Shown here: piece by piece, positions 11,401-23,400 of the stretch
How the letters are laid out: every line of letters starts with the position of its first letter
Position numbering within the stretch: position 1 is the first letter of the stretch
Assembly: GCA_021234155.1 (NCBI GenBank)
Contig: JAJEKV010000005.1
Span: forward strand, 24,689,584 to 24,753,583
Source: Isoetes taiwanensis
Lineage: Eukaryota; Streptophyta; Lycopodiopsida; Isoetales; Isoetaceae
Direction of reading: 5' to 3'
Length of the DNA: 64,000 bases
Notes under the pieces: generated by a model
What the model was told of the DNA's origin: nothing
Databases searched by the model: none
What the model saw: the letters and a program-made list of their open reading frames with translations, nothing else
Made by a program: the position numbers and the translations under genes

Positions 11401-14400
11401 TAAGAGAGTGCTGAGATACATCAAGGGAACACATGATTTTGGTATCTTGTATGAACCAAATAGTCAGCTTGATGTAGTTGGATACACAGACTCTGATATG
11501 GCTGGTTGTGTGGACACAAGAAGATCCACGAGTGGTTATGCATTCTCAATTGGAAATGGTGCTGTAACTTGGAAAAGTAAGAGACAAAGCACTGTTGCAA
11601 TTAGCACTGCTGAAGCAGAATATAAAGGTTGTAGCATTGCAGCATGTGAATCCGTTTGGATTCAAAAATTCATGGAAGAAATTGGGATCAATGACAGCAG
11701 ACCCACTTGCATTTTCACCGATAATATGAGCAGCATACGCATTGCAAACAATCCTGTTTTTCATGGCAGAACTAAGCATATTGAGACGACCTACCATTTT
11801 GTACGAGAAAAGGTTGAGAATGGAGAAATTGACATCCAATACTGCAGGTCAGAAGATCAGATTGCAGATATTTTCACAAAACCATTAGGGAAAGCCAAGT
11901 TTGAAGATTTCAGGTTGGCTCTTGGCGTGAGGAAAGAGGAGTCTGGAATATCACATTAAGGGGGAGTGTTAGAATAGTATAATGTGATATGTATTGGACA
12001 TGTTAAGTCATTGTAACTTAACGTTGTAACTTAACGTTGTACCCCATGGGACATTTTATATTAGCCCATGGGTCCCCCATTCTTTACCTTTTTCCCTATT
12101 TGCCACCCAACATGAGGACGTGGCACATATATATATGTACACCTTATGAGTTAGGGTAATACATAAGTTTCCTGCTTCCCCTTTGTTACTTGGTGCGTCT
12201 CCTCTTCTCTCCATAGTGTTTTGCTGTTCAGATCATCTTCTCCACTCAACAGTATTGCAATAAGAAAGGCCATCTGAAGAAAGATTGTCGCAGTACACAA
12301 AAGGGCAAGAGGCTAAAAATAATCCTAAATCTAAGGAGGATGTACCAGATGTGTCTCAACTTCAAACCAGTGCTCAGGTCTCTCAGGCCTCTATTGAAGA
12401 ATTGGAAACCCATTCCTTAAATGTTGCTACTACTCATTCACAGAAAGACTCAGCACAGAAGGACTCAGATCAGTGGCTTATTGATTCGGGAGCAACAAAA
12501 AATTTGGGAGGTCAGTCAACTGTCATTAAGGATCTAAAGTCTCATGATTCAACTGTGGTTAGAATAGTAGATGGGAATCTTGCCAAATCCAAAGGGAAAG
12601 GTGCTGTCCAGTTTCAGACAGATTATTGCACAACTTTCAGAATTGAGGACATCATTTTGGTTCCTGGTCTGCTAGTAAACCTTCTTAGTGTTAGTGAGTT
12701 TGACAAGAAGCTGGGATTTTCAGTTCTTTTTACAGATGGATTTGTCCATATCACGAAAAAGAATCCTTTGCAGTTTATTGATCTTCAACAGTTGGGGCCA
12801 GTAGCTCAAGGGCATCTCAATGACGAAGGCTTGTATATTCTTGATGGAAAACCTTTGTCAACTTCTGTTTTGCCTCAGGAATCATCACCTGTAGCAGCTG
12901 TTTCTAAAACTCAAGAACATCTTTGGCATGAAAGGTATGGTCACATCAGTCTGCCTTCTTAATTCATTGCTTCTCAGCTCAAAATGGTGCATGGGTTGCC
13001 TTCGTTTCAATCTGCCTATTGCATCATTTGGCGGTAACAGGTATTTCATTGTCCTAGTTGATGATTTCAGCCGATTTGCTTGGGTTTATCCTATCAAACT
13101 TAAGTATCAAGCTTTATCTATCTTCAAAACTTTCAGCCAGTTGGTAGATAATGAATTTTCAACAACCATCAAGGCATTGAGAATGGATAACGGTGGCGAA
13201 TACATGTCTCAAGAGTTTGAAGCTTATGTGGACTATAAAAAGGGAGTTGATTGTATCTTACGCTCATGCTCAAAATGGTGTAGCAGAGCGTAAAAATCGA
13301 ACCATCATGAATTTATCAAGAAGTATGTTAAAGCATAAAGGCTTACCACCAGAATTTTGGGCTGAAGCAGTATTAACAGCAACCTATGTTTCTAAGACAA
13401 TGTGACATTACAAACTTCATGACGATGGCCATTATTGATGATGTGGCCAGATGATGACATGGCATCATCTTAGCCACCCATATGTTCCTGAGGAGAGAGA
13501 AGTTTTTAACTCTAAAAGGGAAAATATGCACCTGAATAACACGGGATGTTTCCAAATAAAATTCTCGAAACCATAGAAAACCAAGATCTGTCACATGACA
13601 CAATGTGGCTGCATGGAAAAGACAGTCTGTCAGTTTCAATTGTTAATCTAAAGAGAAACCTTAATCCAAACTTGTAAAAGAGAGTCTACAGCTGCAGTAC
13701 AGCTGCTAGCCAGCATCAAACAATCAAGAGCAAACCTCTACTGAGAAATAAGATGGCTTACTGAAATTTCGAAATTTCACATGTTTGCCAAGTATTTCTT
13801 CAAGTTCAACATTGTGCACAAAATAAGGGACTCTGGTGTGTAACGATTGCTAGGGGTTCTGAAAATCTTTGTAAGAAACATCTCTCGCTTGCAGAGACAG
13901 TCACAAGACTTATTTACAGTGACTTATTTACATAAGTTACACCGTTTGGGACAGTCACAAGAAGGTCAAAAAAGACTTCCCTGGTTGGCATATGTGTCGT
14001 CTAAAGCATTGGCAGACCAAGGTAAGCGCTGTTGGTTCTCAAGGACATCTAATTTGTTTGAGGAGATGGGTTTCTCTATGGGAAATATCCCACCTTTTCA
14101 ATACAGTATAATGGATGATAATCTGAATTTTACTCAGCAAGAAATCAATCAGCTTATACGACGCCATGACTTGGAATATCTTTATGTTTCAAATACATGG
14201 GTAAATCCCGTCAAAGATCTGCCTGCTAAAAAGAAATTTTATAAGGATAACTTCCTAAATATATCAGCGGATGGTTTCATCATAAGGCCTGGATATTTAG
14301 ATATTGATCTGCCGAATAAAGTGAGATACTCTATGGGGCAGTTTAGAGTGTCATCCCACCAGTTGGAGATTGAGGTTGGCAGGGCGAAAAACATTAGTCG

Positions 14401-17400
14401 TGAGGATCGGAAGTGCCCAATGTGCGATCTAAACATGGTTGAGTCAGAAGAACATTTTATTTTTACCTGCCCAACCTACTACATTATTAGAGGCAGATAT
14501 CATTGTCTTTTTAGAGACCCCACATCTCTACGACAGCTGGTAGAATATTACGATCAGAAATGTGTCTCACTTTGTATATGAGCTATCTCTAGACAGGAGA
14601 AATATTCTCAAACAAAAGAATCCAACGGGCCTGAAGCAAACAGAAATAACTAATTTCTTCTCATCTGAGTCAAAGGATGATAAGATGATAGTGGACTCAT
14701 CACAAAAGAAGAAGTATCCTGACCCTAAAGGGGTGATTTTGGCACTGTCTAAGAAGATAAAAAGATCAGCAGCTACGAAACATAAAAAGTCTTTCCAGAA
14801 GAGGCCAAGCATCAAGCATCAAAGCAAGCCAAGAAGGGGTATTATGAATTACTTTGCAGCAATCACAGGAACGAATGGGCTATCGCCATCAATCCCTACC
14901 TGAGCAGATTTCTAGATTTTTAATTGTTAAACTCAATATTTTTGTTTCTATACTTTAGATAACAGGAGGGTTTTCCTCCTGGAGGTCTTGAACTCTGTTT
15001 GTGTTATGGTCTCATAGACCCTTCGGGTCTTATGTAGACGTTAATAAATCTTTCTTTCTTTCTTTCTTTCACCATCCTCCCAAAATCCTCAATTAACGTT
15101 GTTGGCTATTGGTCCTGTCTTTCTTTTATATGTCCTTCCTTAATTCTTATTGGTCGCATCCAGGTTTGAGATCTATTTTAGTGATGAATATAGTGCCTCT
15201 TAATTCACCAAATAAGCCATCAGCTCTAGGAATAGAAGACATATCATTTGGTTCAATCAGTTTGTGGTCCAAAAGTCTGCACCCCTTTTATAGACACATT
15301 AAATATTTATACGGTAGACTCTATATACTTTCTGCATTTTGGATCAACCGTATCAAGCTTTCATTTATAACTGGAACTCATATCTATCCTAAAAGACCAT
15401 ATTGTTGATAGACAAAAGCCAAAATCTATGCATAACAAGCATGTGATCCTGTACCTCGAAAATCTATAACATATGGGGCAATGGCAAGCTTGTTGGAGAA
15501 TGCTTCAAGCTGCTTCAAATCACTAGAAGCTATTTCATTATCACTACTTCCAAAAAAGACACCCATTTTTTTAGGTAAGCTTCCAGAGATAAGTTCATGT
15601 ATCAGAAATTGCAAGCAATGAATCTGCAAAGACCACATATAGATTAGACCAATATGAATTGTAGTTCATAAATAGACAATAACATTTCTTCCTCAGATGG
15701 GACAAATGAGTATGCAAACATAATATCAAACTTGAATCATTCTGTTGGACGGACGCCTTGATGCTTTCTGTGACGTACCGTGTATGCAACCTATTTTCCT
15801 TAAGAAAAATCTATGACATCTTTTTTTTGCTTCAGCATGTTATACAGTTATGTGGGACTGAAAATACATATTTCAGTCAAAGTATCCAAACCTGAGCAGC
15901 ACTTGGTGGGGCACGCCTTGTCACAAAGTTCTTCCCATCACCGTCATCCTTACCTTTCCTTGTCCCATTTTCTGGCCAAACAATGTTTTCTGACCAGTCT
16001 GCTGCTATTCCTTTCATTTCTGAGAGAATTCTGAACAGAGGCAGATACGATGTAGATTAGAGAAGTTAAAGACAAAGAACATGCAAGAAAAGAATAAGAA
16101 ATGCGGGGGCTACATACAAATAAAGGAATTTAAAATCAAATAAAGATAAATAAAACAAAACAATTTACTGATGCAATGAAAAATGCAAGGAAAAACGTTT
16201 AGCTAGATAGCAAAAATATGCTTGTATGGATTTTGTAGCTCCCCTATGAAGGACATAATGAGTAAACTAAGTAATGTTTGTGTAAAGGTTAAAAGTTAGA
16301 TGTCTCTAGGGGCAAAGTTAGACGTCTCTAGGGGTAATATCTGGTCATTAAGACAAGTGGCACTAGAGTTGATATGTTATCATATATAGGTGACGTTTTC
16401 TATGTTTTCTAGTCGGTCTAGTCGGTCATGCATAACTAATCATGAGATTCTGGTCTGGCCTTGTTTCTCCTAGTTGATTAAATCCATCATTTGGTATCAG
16501 AGCCAGAATGACTCTAGATTGTGAATTCGGCACCAATCACGTAAAAATTTGAGTTTGAGAAGTTTGCCGACGTGAAGTGTCCTTTTTGTGACGTTTTTGA
16601 CAAAAAAAAAGCCAATTAACATTCCTTTATCCTTCTTTGATGCCGTCTAGTGCTGCTTTGGTGTAAACGTCAATTGGGCTGAGAAGTTGAGCAGTTTTAA
16701 GTTTGGATAAATGGAACTGAACTTGGAGAAGACCCTGAACCAGGATAGGTTCATCTTGGCTGGCAAAAAGAATTACAATTCATGGAAGAATCTGATGAAA
16801 GCCTTTTTTCAGATTAACGGCTTATGGGAGGTAGTCGATGGAAAATCCAGGCCCTCCAAACCAAAAATTTCAGAGCCAGAATATGATGAAGAGCAAGGAG
16901 ATCCATATGAACTTTTTACTCCTAGCAGACAAAATGATAGTAAACGTAACTTGAAGGTAAAATTTGCTAAGCTATCAACAGATGATAGTGAAGGCTCTTC
17001 TGCAGATTCTTTGCCTATATGAAGTTTATTGTAATGATGAGGTGAGAGATCAAACTATAAACTATGAAAATGCTAGTCTAGCTTGGAAGAAGCTCAAAAA
17101 CGTGTTTGAGACAGATAATGAAACAAGAAGCCAGACCTTGAGGCACCGCCTTATGAATTTGAAGTTAAAAGATTTTTCAGATGTGACAGGTTTTTGGCTG
17201 GCATAGAAAATGTCAGAAGTCAGTTGGCTGCGATTGGAGATGTTTTGGGTGAGGAGTTGCCGCAGTTGCTCTATATGGAAGCTCTAGAATATGAAAATTT
17301 CCTAGACAGCTTTAAGACAAGACCAGCTCAATATGCAGCTAATTTTGATGATGTTGATTCTGCGCTTTTGCAAAAGGAACTTGAAGTAGCTATTCAAGAG

Positions 17401-20400
17401 CCTTCTGTTGCAATGTTTTCCGCTGATCGTACAAATGCAAGAGGTTATGGTCGCGGAAGAGCAAGTTACCGAGGAAGCGGTGCAGGCAGGAGTAATTGGA
17501 ATAATTGGAATGCTGATTCTTCTTCTTCGAGTTCTAGTACACCAAGTAGAGATTTTAGAAATTTGCAAGGTTTTCACTCACCATCACAGTATTATGACAG
17601 TGCTGAAAATCAACAAAGAGGTAGAGGTAGGAGTCAACGAAGAGGCCAAGGACATGGACAGAGAAATTTTGGAAGAAAAGGTCGTGGATATGGTAGAGGA
17701 TATGGATGGTTTGTCCAAGGTAATTCGGTAATGGGAACTCCTACTGAATATGAGACTGAGTATAATTATCTGCTTACTACCAGCAGAGATATGCTTGAAG
17801 GCGATTCAAGTAAACATTGAAATAAATGCTGCAGAAGCGTCGGGATCAAATGATACTTTCATTCTTGATAGTGGTGCAAGAAGACATGTAACAGGAAATG
17901 GAAACATTTTGAAAAATATAAAGGCTGTAGTAAATTCAGAAATTCTACTTGGTGATGACTATTCATATAAAATAGCTGGCGTAGGTAATGTGAATTTTAG
18001 AGAGCAAGATGGCTTCATGGAATCAATTTCAGATGTTTTTTTTAGAGAATGAGAGCTATACGAAAAATAAGATGGCGCTAACAATCAATGTCTGTATTGG
18101 CAAAACAAAAGTAATGACAAAAAGATGCACGCGTCCCTAAATAGGATGTGCTGACATGGCATGTGCTGACGTCATGTTAGGGTTACAGTAGTTGGAGTTA
18201 CAGTAGGGTTTCCTACTTCTACACCCCTTCTGAAACGCTACTGTAACTAAAATACAGTAGGAAATGAATCAAACAGGAAATTATAACTTCTGAATGCCCA
18301 ATAGAATCTTCATCTGGTTAAGGCCTGAGCCTGTGAGCCTGTAAGTGGTTTCGTCATGCCGCCAGCTAGTTGACTGGAAGTTGCACAATATTCCACATCC
18401 CAATGTAGACTGTTGCATTTGTTTCCTGACAAAACAGAGCTCAGCATCATGATGCTTAGTTGGATGATGGTATTGTTCATCCTTGCGCAGGCATGTAACA
18501 AAGATCAGAATGTAATATTTCCAAAGCTTTTTGAGCTCGATCATGTGCATGATCTGGATATGGAGCCTGAGGTTGCTTGGGAAGGTGACAAGCTTCACAT
18601 TCAATATACTTAGATGCTAATTTAGGCATTCCTTCAACCATGTTCAAGCGTGTCAACTCTCCAATGGCTTGACCACCCATATGAGCAAATCGAGCATGCT
18701 ACAATTTTGTAGCAGTCATATCAGTGGCTCTAAAAGTGGTGGCATATGATAATGGTTGAGCATCTAAAGTGTATGAGGCCACCTTATTTAGATGACCGGT
18801 CAATAGAATACCAAGTTGACTAGGAGATAAAAAATCAAAAGGATTTTTCATGGTGATGTAAACTTTCTTATTTCCAAAAATGATACTCATGCCTTGAAGA
18901 TCAAATTGAGAGACAGATACGAGATTTGTGAGAAGAGTAGGCAGATACGTGACATCAGGAATTTCAATAATAGTTGAAGAAACCCTGTATGCATGTATGT
19001 TAGAATGAAAGAGATACACGATATAGCTAGGCTATAAGTGAACTGGATGATGAACTATAAAGCATGACTATGGCTTTATAGAAGAGCCATGTCAGCAACA
19101 TATGTGGCATGCCTAGTCATCTAAGAGTAGTGACATGTCACGTCATTCTCTAACATCCCCCCTGATGACTAGCATGACCCAAAATATTGAGAACAAAACG
19201 AGAACTACTAATGCAAAGTATCCCCCCTGAGATATAACGCTGCCTGGAAGGAATTCAGCATATGAAGCAAATTCAACCACAGAAGTAACCATGGCTGCCA
19301 CTTGATGTTGGTGCTAAACCATAACATCCGGCCTCTGTACCATTCCCTTTTCCAGAAAATACAAGGAACGGTATAAAACAACTTCTTTTGTCTCTGTAAT
19401 AAATCATACTCAGCCTTCAACCCAAGGTTAAACCCATGTAAGTGCCCTGCTGAATCCTGGAAACATGTACAACTAACAACACGCTCAGCAGTGAATGTTT
19501 TTACTTGACAGTTTGAACATCTTTCCGCCATAAAAGGTAGCACTTGTAACTCGTAACACTCCTTAGGTAACCCAACCATACCAAGTGTTAGTGATGCTTT
19601 AGAAGCTGTGCTGCTAATGCACTTCTGTCAGAAACCATATCATCTCTCTTTAGAAATACAGAATTGTGAAGATCAAATAAAACTTGATTCTGTTTATGCT
19701 TATGACCAGATGTAGAATCATATTGCATCTGTCTAATGTCAAGAGGCATGAGATCTAAATGCTTATGCTGCAACTTCATTTATCCTCTTTGCGCAAGTAG
19801 AAGTATGAATTTCATATATTTATCCACATGTGTGAGCCTGTCTTTATGGACATAGCACTACGTGGCTAAAACATTATCCAATATGGTAATTCATGCTATA
19901 TTCTTTTATGTCTACTGCGGCCCTTAAGACCATACCAAGCCTTAATCTCAAGATTGTCAATTTCAACTGCATCATAAATATCTTCATAAATGCTAACATA
20001 CATGTCAATAAGCACACTTCCTACAGAGATGTTCAGTTTAAGCCCAGCAAATATTATGTACCTTCATTCAAGGAAACTGTGAATGCACATGCATTCAAAC
20101 ATGTGACAAAAACTGTAGAAGTATTTGCTGTAGAAGTATTTGCATAGCTCTACTTTCTGTCCAGGAGGCTCGTACTTTAGACCCATTTGTACATCTTTTT
20201 TGGTTAGAATCATCTTGGGGTACCATCAGCTCCCCAAATGCTCCTTCAGCTCTTGCTTGAAATGTTTGTAATTCCGAGCCTGTAGGAAAAGACAGGACTC
20301 CAAAGGAGCTTTTAATCTAGTGACTTTAGGTATTCATTCATTCATTTGAATATGTACTGCAACTTAGGTTTGTTATCTAAGTTATCTAAGCCAAATTGAT

Positions 20401-23400
20401 TTCTTCGAGAACTATTGCATGCAAACTTTGCCAATAGACAGTTGGGCATCCTATAGCAGAACTAAGCAGTATAGCCCACAAACATCTGAAATGTGTAGGG
20501 GTATGAACAACAAACATCCCAATGCTAGGCAGACTCAGGGAGCCTGCCAGTTACGAGCAACTATTTCATTTGCATAATTTTGCATTAATATCACTCCAAC
20601 TCCCTGCATCGACCACCAGATGTGGAGCCAAACAATTTACTCAAATGAAATTGCATTCAAACCTTCAATATTATCAGATAGATATTGAACTGTTCACCTG
20701 GTAAACGTAGACATGTTTAAGGTGCAAAATGCTGTTGGGAATTCCATCCAGAAACTTTAGGCATGGTAAGGAGATCTCAGGGATCTTTCTTATGGGTGAA
20801 TCATCCTTGTCATAGACTCAATTCCAGCATTCGAAGATTGAGCAGATATGGATTTACATCATGAAAACTCCATCCTACAAACTTGCTGCAATGGATATCT
20901 TTCGCTGCCTATCTGGTTATGCCTAATATATATCTTTCGCTGCCTATCTGGTTAGGCCTAAAGTAAAAACAAGGTGCAGTTTAAAGAGGAGAAAAAAAAG
21001 TTTAGTGCAATTTTCCACCCAAGCTAGGATTGAAAAGTGCTGCTCGAGCTAGGATTGCCAAATCCTCTCCCATTAGAGAAACAATGCTTTCAAGTGCACT
21101 TTCTGGGGTCATATAAAGCTCCTTCTGTTTAACATGTTGGTAAAACCTGCAGCTTTATATGGCTCACAGATATGGGGTGTGCATTTTCAAGCAGATGAAT
21201 GACCTCAATTAGAGAAGCTTCAAATTTCTCTCCTATATAGAATGATCATACGAGAACCCATGATGCCTCGTGATATAATGCTGTCTTGAAGTCTTGAATT
21301 TAATGCTAAACCCTTATAGCTGGAAGTGGCTTTTCAAGTGGTGTCTTTAACTTACGCCAATTGGGGGTCACATGAGAGGGCCAGATGAGACTTCCTTGGC
21401 AGGCTTTTGTTTCTTCAAAAGCAGTAGCTGATCACGGTAGCTTGAGATGCTAGTTTGCAAGAATAATTAAGATGTTTAATATTCTAGGCTTCTCAATGGA
21501 CAAAATACCTCCCTTCCAATATAACTTGGCAACGGGGCAGCAGATGAGCCAGCTTATACATCATGATTTGGAGCGGCTTGACTAAATCCCTCTACAGAGT
21601 TGCTTCTAAAAGAAAACTCTCTAAAGGTCTCAGCTGATGATTTTATAGTAAAACAAGATTATCTTTAGACTTCCCTTCCAAATAAGGTAGGATTCTCTAT
21701 GGGAAAGTTCAGGGGGCGTCTTCTTATCAGTTGGAAATTGAGCTGGGGTGTGCTAAGCATCTTAGTTGAGAGGATAGGAAATGCACTTTATGCAATTTGA
21801 ACATTTGGAGTCGGAAGAGCATTTCATCTTTACCTGCCCTGCCCATTACATGATCAAATGGAGATATCATTGTCTCTCCAGACACCAGACCAGAAATATA
21901 TATCTTCATTTATTCATGAGCTTGTACGGTAAAAGGAGCATCCTCAAAATCAGAAACAGCAGCTAAAAGCAAAGAAAAAAAAAATCTTCATTCTTTCTAA
22001 TGGATGATGAGGCACAACAGAGTGGAATGACGGACAGCTCCCTAAATAAAAGTGAACTTCATGATATTCAAGAAGTGACAGTAGCGACATCTGGAAAAGT
22101 AAAACAGGCAGCAAAACAGAAGCATGAGAATTCCTTTCAGAAGAAGAAGAAAAGAGAAGATAGGGCTCATCAAAAGCAGCCACATGCTGAGATCAATCAT
22201 TGGAGCAGCCAGGAGGGCGGCGGGATCATTTTCCTAAAATTATTTTAAATAGTGTTTTAATATCATTCCTTTTTAGTATCTTGGAGGCTTTCATCCACCT
22301 GCAGATCCTTAATTTTGTATTTACTTGGTCTCATAGACCCTATGAATCTTTCTTTCTTTCTTTCTTTATTTCTCTCTCTCTCTCTCAAAATGAGTTATTT
22401 CGAGTCCTGCTGATAACATATATATTGTTGGTAAGCCAAAAAATTGTTACGGCTGTGAGGAAAACGGTTGATTACCTTGACATTTCCTTTTTCTTCTTTG
22501 TAAACATACGCAACATTGCTGGAATTTTGTTACGTACGAAATCCTGCAAGTGTGAGTAAATCACTTGCCAGATTGTCTCAGTTACAAGACTGTCAACGTG
22601 CTCTAACATTATCCCAATTCCTTTTACGTAGCTTGTCAATTCCACCATAGCTTTCCTTTCCTCAGCAGAGTAATTGCATCGAACAACCTGTACATGCAAG
22701 TGAACATACAAAGTAAACATAGCTGCTAAGAAAACTTTTCCAATTTTTGTCAAAATAGCTGCTTCACTTTGTGGTATATTTCCCTGGTAACATTTATGGT
22801 TATTTTGACGAACAATGTGCCGTAGGGTCTATGGTGTTTACATTGTTAGATTTGGTATGTTACCTTTTCATAATCTGTAACTGATGATGAAATGTCATGA
22901 TCATATGGAGATGCATCCTTAGCAGGTCTTGAGAACTTCCAAGCACATTGTTCCCATATTCGTCCTGTCCAGTCGCTTAGTAGTTGGAAACCTTCGACCA
23001 CAACAGTATATACATCTTCTTTCACCTGCAGAGCTAACAACTCATCGGAGATTTTGGCTGATCTCAGCAGTTGAAGCTGCATGCAGCATACACAGAATTA
23101 TAACTTGCAACCTGTTTAATAAGCATGCTTCTTGCCATGCTGCACTTGAGAAGTTTGTAAAATTTTACCTGGTTAATAGCAGCTGCAAACTTCAAGCAAT
23201 ATTCATCATGTGCATACCTAATTGCAGCAATGTGATTTACAATCAAGTACCCCTTCTGATGCTTACTGTGAGTTAAAGCAACATTGTGATTGTAATGGAA
23301 CTATCTCATACTTTCCCAACAGAATCGCAACCAAAAAAATGTGCTAAATGTACATGAAAGTAGATTGGATATTCCAAAGCGTGAAGCAGCTCATGCGGAG

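Larger units (their letters stand above)
7125..12251 (+). mobile_element. complete young Ty1/copia element nested in the outer copia
   Basis: A 5127-bp element with 285-bp LTRs that appear identical by eye, TGTTAG...CAACA termini, primer site, polypurine tract and the 5-bp target duplication GTATT at 7120-7124 and 12252-12256. It inserted within a Tyr codon of the outer element's gag zinc knuckle. All copia domains are present. The only damage seen is a pair of small compensating indels in integrase near 9655-9695. Identical LTRs imply a recent insertion. Confidence 0.97.
5795..13405 (+). mobile_element. outer Ty1/copia element, decayed, split by a nested copia
   Basis: It begins with a short LTR (5795-6043) and a TGGTATCAGAGC primer site. 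Gag is interrupted at 7124 by the nested element and resumes at 12257 after the duplicated GTATT. Protease and integrase follow, with an internal deletion near 12975-13020, and the element is cut off at about 13405 inside the integrase. RT, RNase H and the 3' LTR are missing. It lies in PIR intron 17, antisense to the gene. Confidence 0.88.
13910..15070 (+). mobile_element. LINE fragment L1, 3' end of ORF2 with tail
   Basis: A 5'-truncated non-LTR retrotransposon in PIR intron 16, antisense to the gene. It carries the C-terminal part of ORF2 (13910-14903, one frameshift), a 3' UTR with two hairpins and a (TTTC)n tail. It is the best preserved plus-strand member of the family also seen at 21.0, 23.9, 25.6, 27.3, 30.6 and 30.9 kb (+) and 24.4 kb (-). 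Confidence 0.85.
16281..18052 (+). mobile_element. Ty1/copia 5' remnant (LTR, gag, protease)
   Basis: A probable LTR end at 16489 (tccatca) is followed by a TGGTATCAGAGC primer site, gag and protease, ending at about 18052. Integrase, RT and 3' LTR are absent. The LTR start is uncertain; the TG at 16281 is a guess that gives 209 bp. Within the LTR a short segment (gtctctaggggc/t) is repeated near 16301-16337. It lies in PIR intron 14, antisense to the gene. Confidence 0.75.

Noticed and set aside
15051-15070. (TTTC)n run as an independent microsatellite
   Set aside because: It is the tail of the LINE, because related ends at 22.3 and 25.9 kb carry similar runs directly after the same 3' sequence.
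19208-19779. Candidate host gene exons on the minus strand
   Set aside because: The two short ORFs show no recognisable domain and lie next to an LTR and polypurine run, so they are kept only as unclassified sequence.
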